From: Diospyros lotus
Taxonomy: Eukaryota; Streptophyta; Magnoliopsida; Ericales; Ebenaceae
Direction: 5' to 3'
Assembly (NCBI RefSeq): GCF_014633365.1
Contig: NC_068349.1
Coordinates: 24,752,753 to 24,816,752, forward strand
DNA: 64,000 nt
Position numbers and translations under genes: made by a program. Below the pieces are notes generated by a model. It searched no databases, was not told the origin of the DNA, and saw only the letters and a list, made by a program, of their open reading frames with translations. Each line of letters opens with the position of its first letter. Positions within the stretch are counted from its first letter, which is position 1. Shown piece after piece: positions 24,801-35,391 of the stretch.

Positions 24801-25390
24801 TGGTGATGAGCACGTGCTCCTTCACATTGAAAGGCCCTGGATTCAGCGTGAACTCCCACGGCTTCCCCTTGAAGAACACCCGCTTGCTCAACTTCGCCGC
24901 CATCAGCTGCCCCAGCGGCACCACCGCAATTTGAGCGGAGATCGCCGTTATAGTCAGCGGCTCCGTCCTGTACCAGAAGAACTGGTTCAGGAACGACAAG
25001 AGAGCGCACGAAACGACTCCCAGCACCCACATCCGGAACGTCAGCACCGGCAGCGACGGGTCATCGGTTGTCGGCACCGTCAGCGCCACCTGTTCCACCG
25101 GTGAGTTCTCCTGCTCCTGCTCCTCCTCCTCCTCGGCTTCCCGAATCTCCCAATAGGGATCTTGAGAGCTCGACGGCACGGTGCTGCTTTGAACCTCAGA
25201 TTTCTCATCCTTTCGTACTGCAGAGAGAGAGTGAGAGAGAGAGACGCGTACGTACGTTTTGATTAATTAGAACAAAATCTATCAACGTAAATTTGTAATT
25301 TGAGCTATCTATATATACACATCGATCAATTAAAGCTTCGAAGCAAGACTTACTCAGAGGAGTAGTGATTCCGAGAGGGGATTCTTCCAT
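21802..25390 (-). CDS. Oligopeptide transporter (OPT family), seven exons
   Basis: A proton-coupled oligopeptide transporter of the OPT family, an integral membrane protein; members move small peptides or metal chelates. Exons, minus strand: 25354-25390, 24682-25217, 24451-24548, 23120-23689, 22775-23030, 22490-22672, 21802-22407. All introns are GT-AG and phases agree, giving 2286 nt and 761 residues, full length for plant OPTs. A hydrophilic N-terminus has an acidic run (about residues 39-49). The NPG motif is at 138-140 in [40 protein letters not shown] spans exons 3 and 4, and KIPPR is at 550-554. The C-terminus is [20 protein letters not shown], as in the OPT1/OPT5 branch. Hydrophobic segments occur throughout. 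No stop or frameshift was seen. The start is the first ATG after a TATA box 106 bp upstream. Substrate cannot be read from sequence, and the paralogue is not certain. Confidence 0.95.
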
Positions 25391-25485
25391 GGTCCTGCTT
25401 GCAGCCTCTCTCGATCTCGCATAGGAAGGAAGGATATGTAGCGTTTTTTTACCTTTTCTTAGGAGACAATGCCCTACGTTAATCC

Positions 25486-25497
25486 ATTATATATTTT
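25486..25497 (-). promoter_or_regulatory. TATA box of the OPT gene
   Basis: On the minus strand AAATATATAATGG lies about 106 bp upstream of the ATG at 25390. The leader between them contains a purine-rich GAGATCGAGAGAGG stretch. The position fits a plant core promoter with a 5' UTR of about 70 bp. Confidence 0.55.
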
Positions 25498-25691
25498 CCC
25501 ATTTCACCGAAACTCGAGACGTCTTGTCGTATTAAAACATTAATTCTGTTTTGCTTAGTAAACTAGTTTATACGCCAAAGACAATAATCACGTGTTTTGA
25601 TTGATAAAAAAAAAAAAAGGACTATAATAACAAAGCTTGTGCATAATTGAGAACACACGGCTGATGAAGTACCTAACTAAAACAAAAAAAT

Positions 25692-26081
25692 AAATAAATT
25701 ATATGAAATTACCTTACATTTACGTTCATGTATAATTTACTTTTACGTATTTTCAATCACATCAAAAGACCCCATTATATTTTTTAAATATTACAATTAG
25801 TCACCATCAGCTATTATTATATAAAATTTTATATAATTTATTAATTTACTAACACAAAATTTTGTATTTCATTAATATAGAGAATTTTATATACAGAATT
25901 CCAAAATTTTTTATGTAAAATTTTGTATTTTATATGTAAATTATTGTGAAAAAATCTATATAATAATTACAAATTTTGACTAATTGTAATATTAAAAAGT
26001 ATAATGAAGCCTTTCGATACAATTAAAAACACAAAAGATAAATTGCATATCACTTTAAGGGAAAGTTTCACATAACTTATC
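25692..26081. mobile_element. Long-TIR MITE upstream of the OPT gene
   Basis: The left arm (about 25692-25805) reads in reverse at about 25970-26081. The best-kept part is TATTACAATTAGTCA (about 25788-25802) against TGACTAATTGTAATATTA (about 25977-25995), with CATTATA and AATTATATGAAA further out. The arms are about 100 bp with mismatches and the centre is AT-rich, total about 390 bp. It has no coding sequence. Exact ends and target duplication were not fixed. Confidence 0.65.
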
Positions 26082-26960
26082 AAAAAAAACATAAACTAAA
26101 GGATAAAATAGACTGTCCGGTGTCGGGTGGCCTAAATAGTTAGGTGGTGAGGGCTGGGGTCAAGTGTTAATTGCCTTGTGCAGGTGGGGAAGCACGTGCT
26201 CCCATTTGAATGGAACGTAGGGTACGCGTCGGCTGGCTTAATTTGGAAGATGCAGCGTGCGCATGCGGCTCTACCCCCTCTCACATGCATGGCTTCTTTG
26301 ATTTGGCCTCCAACTCCAATCTCGATCGAAAGAATCCGCTGGCCTCTTCTAATAATTCTTTCCCCTTTCTCCCCGCAACTTTCATTTTAATTTATAAAAT
26401 TACAAATTTATTCAACCTCGCTCCCATGCATTGTCTCAAATTGTGTCACATTATTAGTTTGTATAATTTGTATAGTTAACGTGAGTTTTTAAAAATCAAT
26501 GTTCTGAGTTACAACATGAGATTCTACCCTACAGACGACAGCTTCAAGGAAGATTGGTCGAATCTTAGGGAGCGGATGGGATGATGCCACGTTTTTCGGA
26601 AGACGAGTTCCAAAATCTCTTGGTAGATGGTGGGGAGCTTTTCAACAGTAACGTCTCTTTCATGCCAACTTGGCATAGCTTGTCAGTTTATTGTGTTAAT
26701 AATATAATAATAATAATCATAATAATAATCAAGATAATGTTATATGAAGACAAACTTGGATAATTTTGTGAACAACTCTAATTTCTTACGATATTTTCAT
26801 ATCAAAATATTGCGAGATTTTATACCTAAATTTTTGAATACCACCATATTCTCTTTATTCTTCCTCACTCACTCTCTCTCTCTCTCTCATATTCCCCTTC
26901 TCTCATCTCATTCTTGTCTAGCATCCGTTGTCTGTAACCGTTGAAACCGCTGCCTCTGCC
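26082..26960. other. Intergenic DNA
   Basis: No gene or family is recognised. It holds short repeats (AATAATAATAATC at 26705-26732, CTCTCTCTC at 26873-26888). Confidence 0.35.
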
Positions 26961-28050
26961 TTCACTAGGGTGGATTTAGGAATTTAGGTTGGGGGGGCTG
27001 AAATTTAAAAAGTTAATATAATAAAAATTTTATGTAACTAAAAATTTAGTATAATAAATTTTCATTAAATTTGTGTTCAACGAGATTTTGAAACAAAAAA
27101 TTCACCTACAACAGAGTCTACATCTATTATGGTCGATTCAAATATTCAATAACAAATTTACAATAACAAATTCCAGACTTCTAGCCACACCAATTCCTAA
27201 GTTCCTAACTAAATGTAATAATCAAATAGGCAAGCAGACACAACAAATCAAGTATAAACAACAAAATCACTTACTTAAAACTTGCTGAAAAAAGGCAACT
27301 ATTTTAACAACAAATCAAGCATAAATAAGTAAAAAAATATATGGGCAAAAATAGAAAAACTATCGAGATTTAGCTGTCAATCAAGAGAATCAAAGAACTA
27401 AAAGAAGAGAAAACATACCTGGGCTCGAATGAAGCAAATATGGATGTTTGGGGGGGGGGGGAATGAAGACCTGAATCAAAGGTAGGGGCGAGGGTAGCGA
27501 GCATGGGGGCGAGGGCGAGGGCGAGCGAGAGAGACTAAGAGAGGCAATCAGGCAGGGAGCGAGGGCAAGTGAGAGCAAGAGCAAGAGAAAGGTAGCGAGA
27601 GCCGAAGGTCAAGCGAGAGCAAGAGAGGCAGAGAACGAAGGCGAGAGGCAGCAAGGGCGAACAGGCAGTGATAGCCTGAGGGCAAGCGAAAGCAAGGGCG
27701 AGGTAAGGCAAGAGGGGCCAAGCTCGAGCTCGAGCAAGAGAGCTAGCGAGGGCGAGTGAGAGCAAGACAGCCAGCGAGGGCGAGCTAGAGCAAAAGAGAG
27801 GTAGAGAGCAAGGGGACGAGCAAGAGAAGAGGAGGCAGAAAGCGAGAGGCAGTGGGGGTGAGCCGTGAGCGAGAGTAAGGTCGAGAGAGGAAGGAGAAGA
27901 GAAGGGTTTGCAGGCAACTGGGCTGGGGTGGGCTAGACTGAATTTGGGTTGGGCTAATACTAATTAAATAATCAAAAAAATAACTCTACAAATTTAATTT
28001 TTGTTGTAAGAGCCCAAGGCAGCTCACACATAGATTTGCCCCTGGACTCC
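26961..28050. mobile_element. Possible degenerate DNA element with a purine-rich core
   Basis: AGGGTGGATTTAGG near 26966 and its rough complement ATAGATTTGCCCCTGG near 28029 enclose a stretch that starts with a G run and GCTGAAATTTAAAAAG. The ends resemble those of common plant DNA elements around a GGATCCGCCCCTG-like terminus. The evidence is weak: no target duplication and no transposase. Confidence 0.3.
27484..27912 (+). repeat. Purine-rich GAGGGCGAGCGA minisatellite
   Basis: About 430 bp of degenerate tandem repeats of GAGGGCGAG, GAGAGCAAG and GAGAGGCAG units with almost no pyrimidines apart from C. It makes Ser/Leu/Ala-rich minus-strand frames (102 codons at 27609-27917) that are not genes. 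Confidence 0.8.
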
Positions 28051-29716
28051 ACCTCCGCCTTGGTCCGTTTTCACCCACGTCCGCATTCCTCTGCCTGTTC
28101 GCCACCATCACCTCCGTCTCCCCTCTCTCTCTTTCTCTGGGTCACACATATATAAATATATGATATATTTAATAAAAATGTATTTGAATATAATTTTTAA
28201 TTAAATATATATATTTTTTAAATGAAAGTATAAACTAAACATAGATATAATAAATAATATATTTTGGTTTAAAAACATTTTTATGTTGTTATTTATTTGT
28301 ATTATTTGCTGAGATATAATATTATGTTTTTATACAACTTTACATATAATTTTTTATTTTTATAAAATGTTATATATAATTTTTTATTTTTGTATTTTGT
28401 TACCGATGAATAGTGAATCTCAACCCTCCATTCATTTTTCCTGTCCAATGCCTATCTTGTAAGATTTTTATCAGTTTGCAAAACAGAAATGTTGCATTTA
28501 TATGCTAAGTGTGTGGGTGGCCTTGGATTTGGATGACGACAAATAATAGTAGTAGAAGTAGTAGTAGTAGTGGTAAGCGAATCCTCTGATTCTTTGTCCA
28601 GAAAACACAATTCAACACAACAGAATAAACATTAAATTGATAATTTTTTTCTACTTATTAATTACACATCCAAATAAATTGAAAATTGTTGACCGCCAAA
28701 CACAACAAATGATTATGGTCTTTTGATATTATACAAATAACAAATATTTCATTATACAGACATCCCAATAAGTCTTTCTTTCAAGGCAAATATGTGCTTT
28801 CAAGGTATATATATTTGTCAAAAATTCAAGTTCATTAAAATATCTATATGCACTCTCTTGTACAGTGTATAAGGAGATAATCATAACTATTCAACATATT
28901 GTAAAATATTTTGATCTTTAGTGACCTAAATATAAATTTCTATAAATATTATTTTTATAAAATAATTAAATAAATATATAATTATACATAAAAAAATAAC
29001 CTGTAGCCAACCCTTCTCAAAGAGAAATTTTCTTCACATATGATAAACAGCAGTAAATACATAAGTAAGTTGATTAATGTCCTCAAATTGAAAAAAAAAA
29101 ATAATAACAAAGCATGAAACCCAACTGTCCAACATACAACCAGAATAAATCATGTTCTTTTACAAGTCAAAATAAATTATGTTATTTAATTTTCATTTTA
29201 ACAATCAAGTCACTATAAAAAAAATAAAAAAACAGAAAAAAGAAAAATATATAAATATATATAAATGTATGTAAATATATAAATGGTGCGGTGCAGCAGC
29301 GATGGGGGACCGATGGTGGTGATCCGAGCGACGGGGTGGTAGGGGTGGGTGGCGATTGAGGGTTTCTGTGGTTGACGATTGGGGGCGACGACGAGAGGGA
29401 GGGGAGAGGAACCATGAAGGGGTGAAGGCGGTACTGTGCAAACGGCTGGCTAGGGGGGGAGCGATGGTGGTTGGAGCGATAATATAGTGGGGGCAAGCGG
29501 TGATGGAGAGATCACTGGGAGGTGGGAGAGTGATACAGAGAGAGAGAAGGGAGAGTGATACACAGAGAGAGAGAGAGAGAGAGTGACAGTAAGCGTCTCA
29601 ATGAAAGAGAGAATGAGATGAGAGTGAAACAAATCAAGAGTAAACTAATAATTTTATTAGAGGGTTAATATGGTAATTTTATTGGAATTGTCTAACTTTG
29701 TGTACGTATAGCATTA
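28051..29716. other. Intergenic DNA, AT-rich with GA-rich block
   Basis: 28140-29180 is AT-rich with an AGT trinucleotide run at 28546-28571. 29281-29480 is G-rich with repeated GATGGTGGT and GGGGGCGA segments, and 29530-29583 is an (AG)n run. No gene is supported. Confidence 0.4.
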
Positions 29717-30201
29717 GGAAAATCCTATTTGCAACCATACTTTTTGTTTTTCACAACCCAATTTTAATATTTCTAAAATACCCTGAGATAAAAACTCATA
29801 TTTGCCCTTTATTTAAATCTTTGATGCTCAACCACCTATCATTATTCTTCAAACGCGTTCACTCACTTTCTTGACCACAATCACCACAGTCACTTTACTC
29901 ACCTACAACTATAACTGAATATCGCACGACCACTATTATTCAACACCAAATATTGCTCAGGCCAGTTCTCCTTGCCATAACCAAGTACCAGTTACTATCA
30001 GCAAGTGGAAGATTATTATCCGCTATTATTTATGTAGAGTTTGACGAAGAAGATAACGAATATTCCTGTTTCGACGAGAAACAACACAATTTACAACATT
30101 TATCACTAATTCAATCACATAATTTACGTATACATAGATCATGGATGAATTAAAAAAATAAAATTAATTAAAAATAAAAAAATACGCCTTGAAACTCACC
30201 C

Positions 30202-30571
30202 TGAACCCTGGGGTTCGGGGGGCTAGGGGATGCCCCGAACCTCAGGGTTCAGGGTTGGGGAATGCCCCTGAACCCCGAGATTCAGGGGTTAGGGGATGCC
30301 CCGAACCCTAGGGTTCAGGAAACCCTGAATCTCAGGGTTCGGTAAGCACCTCGAATTCATAGATTCAAAAAACGGGAAAAATCAATTTTCCCGAATCCAT
30401 GAATTCAGAAAAAATTATTTTTCCCGAAATTATGAATTCTGGAGAATGCGATTCTCCCAAACTTAATTATATAAAATATTATATAATTAATATAATGTTA
30501 TATTATTATATAACATATTATATAATAATATATAATATGTATACTATCCGTTGTCCCGAACCTCAGGGTTC
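30202..30571. repeat. Array of 14-bp GAA...TTC palindromes
   Basis: Nine near-palindromes of form GAAYCYNNRGRTTC occur at about 30203, 30238, 30274, 30304, 30326, 30352, 30391, 30428 and 30558, examples being GAACCCTAGGGTTC and GAACCTCAGGGTTC. The first copies lie in a unit of about 35 bp ending GGGGATGCCCC. Confidence 0.8.
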
Positions 30572-30760
30572 GGGAGAATTGCAAATGTATATAATATATT
30601 ATATATTATATATTATATGTATATTATATTATTATACTATTATATGTATACTATTATATTATTTATATTATTATACTATTATATGTATACTATTATATTA
30701 TTATATGTATATAATATATTATATACATATATATTATAACTATATACATATATATAATAA
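30462..30760. repeat. (TA)-rich, self-complementary block
   Basis: Almost pure A/T with runs of TATAATATGTATA and TATTATAT that can fold back. Open frames across it are composition artefacts. Confidence 0.8.
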
Positions 30761-31295
30761 TTTTATATATGAATTATTTCAAATGTATATAAATTATTTC
30801 GAATCATGCTCAAATATTTGGATTAATATTATATTTATTTTTTTAAATTAATATTGCTTTAATTTTATTTTTTTTTTTGAGTTAGATACAAATCGTAATA
30901 AAATTATATTTATTTTTATTTATTTAAAATTTATATTAAATTTATGACATTTTATCATAAATTAAATAAAATTAATTTAAATAAAATCTAACAACAAATA
31001 CTAAAATAAAATATTATTACAAATAATAATAATAATAATACACTTTGAAAAGTTATAATTATAATAATACAGTAAATAATAATAAATAATTCTAGTAGTT
31101 TGAAGAAAAAAAAAGAAAGAGAAGGTTTGATGCGACTGAGATGTCTTTTTTAAGGGATGGTGTTTGAGGGTATAATTGGAATAGAAATGTTTGCAGAAAG
31201 TAAAAAATATAATTGTAAATAATAAAATCTAATATTTTACTTTACGATGATTACTAAGAACAAAAAAATATGATTATAAATAAATTTTCCCATTA

Positions 31296-31868
31296 TCATT
31301 ATCATAATAACAATAACTCGTGTACCTGGCTCATGATGTGTGCTAATCTTACCTACATAAGTACTTATTGGTTCCTTTTCCAAGATCTTAGCGTCTAACC
31401 TCTTTATTATTTTTAAATTGTTTTTAATTTTAATTTTTTAAAATAATAAAAATATATTTATTTTATATTTTCAAAAACATAATTTTAAAAATAAGAAAAA
31501 AATTTGTAAAAAAATTTAAAATAATAAAAAGTCATTTTATCTATTTTAATCACAAACACAATTAAAATTTTTAAAACGCAAAAAAAAAATTACAGATAAA
31601 AAGAACCCGATTTAAATAATCTCAAAACAGACATTAAAAAAATAAAATTAAAAATTGAAATATAGAAGAGAACAACTCTTTAATTTTTAAGATAACTTTT
31701 TAATTTTTGTTTTGATAGAGTTTGAGTTTTTAAAATTTATTTTAATTAAGATAAAAATATATTACGCTCAGTTGCAATTTTGATTGTGAATAATGATTAT
31801 GATATCTATTAGAGTTCAAGGCTATTTATGATTATATCCAAAAATAATGATGATGTATGGAAAGATAA
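31296..31868. other. AT-rich intergenic DNA
   Basis: Long A and T runs without a gene; no family is recognised. Confidence 0.4.
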
Positions 31869-31877
31869 GTAAATTTC

Positions 31878-32075
31878 GAGAAATTCTATCAGTGGCTCAT
31901 GAAATTGCTCTTCACAGCCCACACAATACAAAATTCTTCACTACTTTTAAAATTCTCATTTTAGCCCCACAATCCACTATCTCCTCCAACCACCCTCGAT
32001 CGTCGCCTCACCTTTCTCTTTCTCTCTTGCACCATATACACACAAACACATACGTATATATATATATACACACAC
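31878..32075 (+). repeat. Left terminal inverted repeat of the Mutator-like element
   Basis: This arm is complementary to 44697-44883. The inner end runs into CACATACGTATATATA, which faces the TA run where the copia element inserted. Confidence 0.8.
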
Positions 32076-32219
32076 ATGTGGCAGCCATGGCTGCTGACCC
32101 ACCCCCCACACACATATATATACACACACACGAAAGCATGATCATGGCCATGACAACCGCAACCATGGCAGTAGTCAAGGAACCTTGGGTTTCCTGACTG
32201 GCCCGAGCAGGGGAATGTT

Positions 32220-32252
32220 GGGTTTCCCGACTGCTGGCAGTCGAGGAAACCC
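32220..32252. other. Hairpin in the Mutator-like element
   Basis: The stem GGGTTTCC-CGACTG pairs with CAGTCG-A-GGAAACCC around a CTGG loop, with one bulged A. Related half-hairpins flank it (about 32183-32214 and 32253-32282). Confidence 0.75.
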
Positions 32253-32653
32253 AGATTTCCTCGATTGCCAGTAGTTAGGGAAGACGTTTTTTTTATTTTT
32301 TTTATTTTAATTAAATTTTTTTATTATAATAAAATAAAATAAAAATTTTAAAAATAATACAAATAAATAAATTTTAAATATCTGCATTTTCTTTTTAAGT
32401 AATTATAATTTAACTAATTTTAAATTTTAAATCATTGTAATTAGGTGTTGAATTTTTAATACTTAAAAAAATATAAAATTAGTTAATTTATCTTATTGAA
32501 TTAATTAAAGATACACATATCTAAAAATCCTATCATTATTTAAAAAAAAATTTAATTTTAATTTTTTAAAAATCCTATCTAAAAATTTATTTTTTTTATT
32601 TTATTTTATTATAATAAAATAGATTTAATTGAAATAAAAAATAATAAAACCAG

Positions 32654-32679
32654 TTCCCCGACTGTTGGCAGTCGGGGAA
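32654..32679. other. Perfect 11-bp hairpin in the Mutator-like element
   Basis: TTCCCCGACTG (32654-32664) pairs exactly with CAGTCGGGGAA (32669-32679) around a TTGG loop. CCAG and CTGG outside can extend the stem. The motif is shared with 32220-32252. Confidence 0.85.
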
Positions 32680-32705
32680 AGCTGGTTCCATGGCCGCGCG
32701 ACCAT

Positions 32706-32707
32706 GC

Positions 32708-32762
<55 letters not shown>

Positions 32763-32945
32763 GGTGTGTTTGTGTGTGTGTGTGTGTGTAGGTCGGCCAT
32801 GGCCGACCCACTCTCTCTCTCTCTCTCTGCGACAGCCGCTAGGTGGGTCAGCTTCCATGGCCGCGACCATGGAATCATGTGTGTGTGTGTGTGTAGGTCG
32901 GCCATGATGACCAACCCACTCTCTCTCACTCTCTCTCTCTCTTCT
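32706..32945 (+). repeat. (GT)n and (CT)n microsatellites with a duplicated unit
   Basis: GT runs (32707-32790 and 32878-32895) are each followed by GTAGGTCGGCCATG and a CT run (32812-32827 and 32920-32942), so a unit of about 105 bp is present twice. Thr/His-rich and Val/Cys-rich frames here are not genes. Confidence 0.85.
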
Positions 32946-33058
32946 CTCTGCCACAGCTCACAGCCATTGCACAGAAAGAGAGAGTGTGTGTGTGTGGGAA
33001 TGAGGGTCGGCTAATGGCAGTGGGTCGAAAGCTATGGCTGTTGCCCGTGTGTATATAT

Positions 33059-34565
33059 TGTTAGATATAAGCCCTTAAGACCAGTTCTAGTGACACAATA
33101 GGGCTTGTTCTTGTAATTCTTTAAAGCTTATTTAATGACAAGTTTTATGTTTAATTTAATTTGCAATATGATTTGAATTTAATATATAAATATCCTTTAG
33201 TATAATAAGGAGTGAATACCATTCTTAATTGTTAAGAATAATCAAGACGGATAATCCACAATACGTTATACTATAAATATGTTCCTGGCCATAGAGTTCC
33301 TAACTTGGATAATTAGTAACTCGCAAAGGCCGGCACATCGTCTTCCTCCTTGTTCGGTATAAGATACCGAAAGACAAGATTGGTGGGTCTCATACCACTC
33401 TATATAAGATACAGAAGGAAGACGAGTGGGTGCTCGTTATAGGAACGAGTTCACTGAATGGGACTATTAATATTGAATTACATGGGTTTTATCTCACGAG
33501 TCAATGATTCAATATTAACTACGGATTTGCATTAGTCCTTAGACCTAAGATGACATGGATATCTGTGTGTTAGTGAATTAGGATATCAGCGATATTATAT
33601 GGCTGTCCTAATCAGGGATAGCCGTACGTATCTATGTGCCTGGTTCAATGACACACGAGGTATGTGTGCATCAGACATGGAATCTATCACCTCGAGATAT
33701 ACGAGGAGGATATCCTATGCGATCCAATAGTCACTTGACGATAAATTCTTGGCCGAGGTAATATGACGACGGAATTTGGATTTCGTGGAGGTTGTGTCAT
33801 ATTAGTCAAGTGTGATTATTGGATTTGGTCATATGACAAGATCGAGAGATTTGACTTGCTGACTGTGATCTCATATCTCGTCGGGATATAGTATGATAGA
33901 GAGATTGTATTGCAGGGCACCGTAGTGTAAAGTTCACATTCTCGCTTCACATTAAATTGGATAATCATGACATATTGTTAGATGCCACTCGTGATTTACG
34001 AGAATTAATAACTGATTAATTCTCGTTGCCAATTTAATTGTGAACCCAGAAAGTCCCACCCAATAGAAATCGTTTTAAAAGAAAAAGGGACAAATTTAGT
34101 AATTATGGAATTACTAAATTATAAATGCAATTATTTAAGAAATAAGAATAATTAAATAAGTAATATGATTATTTATTTAATTATTAATTTGGATTGGGCT
34201 TTTTGCTAGCACCTAAAGCCCGGCCCAATAGCATTTAGGGTTTTAGGGTTTCTTGTCTATAAATATAACATTAAACCCAGAATCCGATCAATCAATCCGT
34301 TGGATCAAAAATGGAAATTTTAGAGAAAATTTTCGTGTCCCTTTTTCTCTCAAGTCTATTGAAGTCTTGACGGTTTCGGGTGGACCAACTCGGCATCTCA
34401 CATGTGGGAGATATCAGGCGGGTTATCAGCTACAAAATCAGATTTCGCTTCGAGGTAATTTTTCGCTTTTGTGTCTTCGATTTAACCGTAAGATTTGAAA
34501 AACGTAATACCAATAAAATCAGATTTTATTTTCCGCTGCGTATGATCAGATCATGTTTTCTAACA
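33059..34565 (+). repeat. 5' LTR of the copia element
   Basis: 1507 bp with TGTTAG and CTAACA termini. A TATA motif TCTATAAATA is at 34256-34265, 35 bp after a GGCCCAATAG (CCAAT-like) motif. Confidence 0.95.
34256..34265 (+). promoter_or_regulatory. TATA box of the copia LTR
   Basis: TCTATAAATA is conserved in the 3' LTR at about 44388-44397. It lies about 300 bp before the LTR end, a normal position. Confidence 0.6.
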
Positions 34566-34566
34566 G

Positions 34567-34579
34567 TGGTATCAGAGCC
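34567..34579 (+). other. Primer binding site (initiator tRNA-Met)
   Basis: TGGTATCAGAGCC starts two bases after the 5' LTR and is complementary to the 3' end of plant initiator methionine tRNA. Confidence 0.9.
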
Positions 34580-34829
34580 ATCGTTTTTCAAACTTATGGT
34601 TTTGATTTATGTGTTTGTCGGACATCAATTTTTTGTTTTGAATCAAAAATAATTTTGTGTATATATATGATATACGTAAATACATTATGCAGGAAGAACA
34701 AAACAAAAGATTATTGGTTTTAAATATATATATATAGTATTAACATTTGTTTGCTAGGATAGTCAAAACTATATATGTATGTATATATGATATATATGTA
34801 TATATATTTTTGCAGCAAACAAAAGAAAG

Positions 34830-35391
34830 AAGAAACGGGGAAGGCGAAGCAGCGGATTCGATCCGCCGCCGCCGTTGGCAGCGCTGATGGCCGCGGCACC
34901 GCTGGGCGGTGCCGGAAGGCCGGTCGGCGCCACTGGGCGGCTTCGCCAAAGGAAGAGGCGCTGCTGGGCGGTGCCAGATGCAACGATCAGTGCCGCCAGC
35001 GGTGGCCATGGCTGCTGCTGCGACCACCGTCGCGGTCAGCGACGGTGGCCGCAAGGGTAAGAGGTGGCTGTTGGGCAACCACCTGGAAAGGGGCCACCGC
35101 CTAAGGCGGTGGCGAGGGGCACACGACGCGAGCATGCCCCACAGCCACCTAGGGCGGCTTGTGCCCCACGACACGGGCTGGACCCGCGTCCCCTCAGCTG
35201 GGCGCGGGCCTGGCCCACGAGCGCGGCATTGGCCGCGTTCATGGGCTGGGCCAAGGGCCCGGCCACACGCCTCGAGCACGCGGCCTGCATGGCCGCGTGC
35301 CTTGCGCAGGCGCCACGCACGTGCGCCATGGCTCGCGTTACCGCGCGCGGCCGCGCTTGCACCCGCGCGTGCGGCGCCCCCCCCTTTTTTT
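34830..35391. repeat. GC-rich leader block of the copia element
   Basis: About 560 bp of very GC-rich DNA lie between PBS and gag in an AT-rich element. Open frames exist in five of six frames (218 codons on the minus strand, 34740-35396), with Ala/Arg/Gly/Pro-rich products. That is expected from composition, so none is annotated as a gene. Confidence 0.75.

Larger units (their letters stand above)
29717..31290. mobile_element. Non-autonomous TIR transposon with CATTA target duplication
   Basis: The left end GGAAAATCCTATTTG with ACCATACTTTTTG is matched in reverse at the right end (31250-31290) over about 35 bp with mismatches. CATTA flanks both sides (29712-29716 and 31291-31295). The interior has no transposase. 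It holds a palindromic minisatellite (30202-30571) and a (TA)-rich block (30462-30760). The superfamily is not certain: termini look Mutator-like, but a 5-bp duplication is not typical of that group. Confidence 0.7.

Noticed and set aside
24731..25104. Alternative-frame ORFs over OPT exon 2
   Set aside because: Shadows of a GC-rich exon; the OPT frame has the family motifs.
30202..30571. Telomere-like CCCTGAACCC repeats or heat-shock elements
   Set aside because: The period and sequence differ from plant TTTAGGG telomere repeats, and GAA and TTC are 8 bases apart, not the nGAAn/nTTCn spacing of heat-shock elements.
32596..33014. Thr/His-rich and Val/Cys-rich ORFs
   Set aside because: Translations of GT and CT microsatellites.
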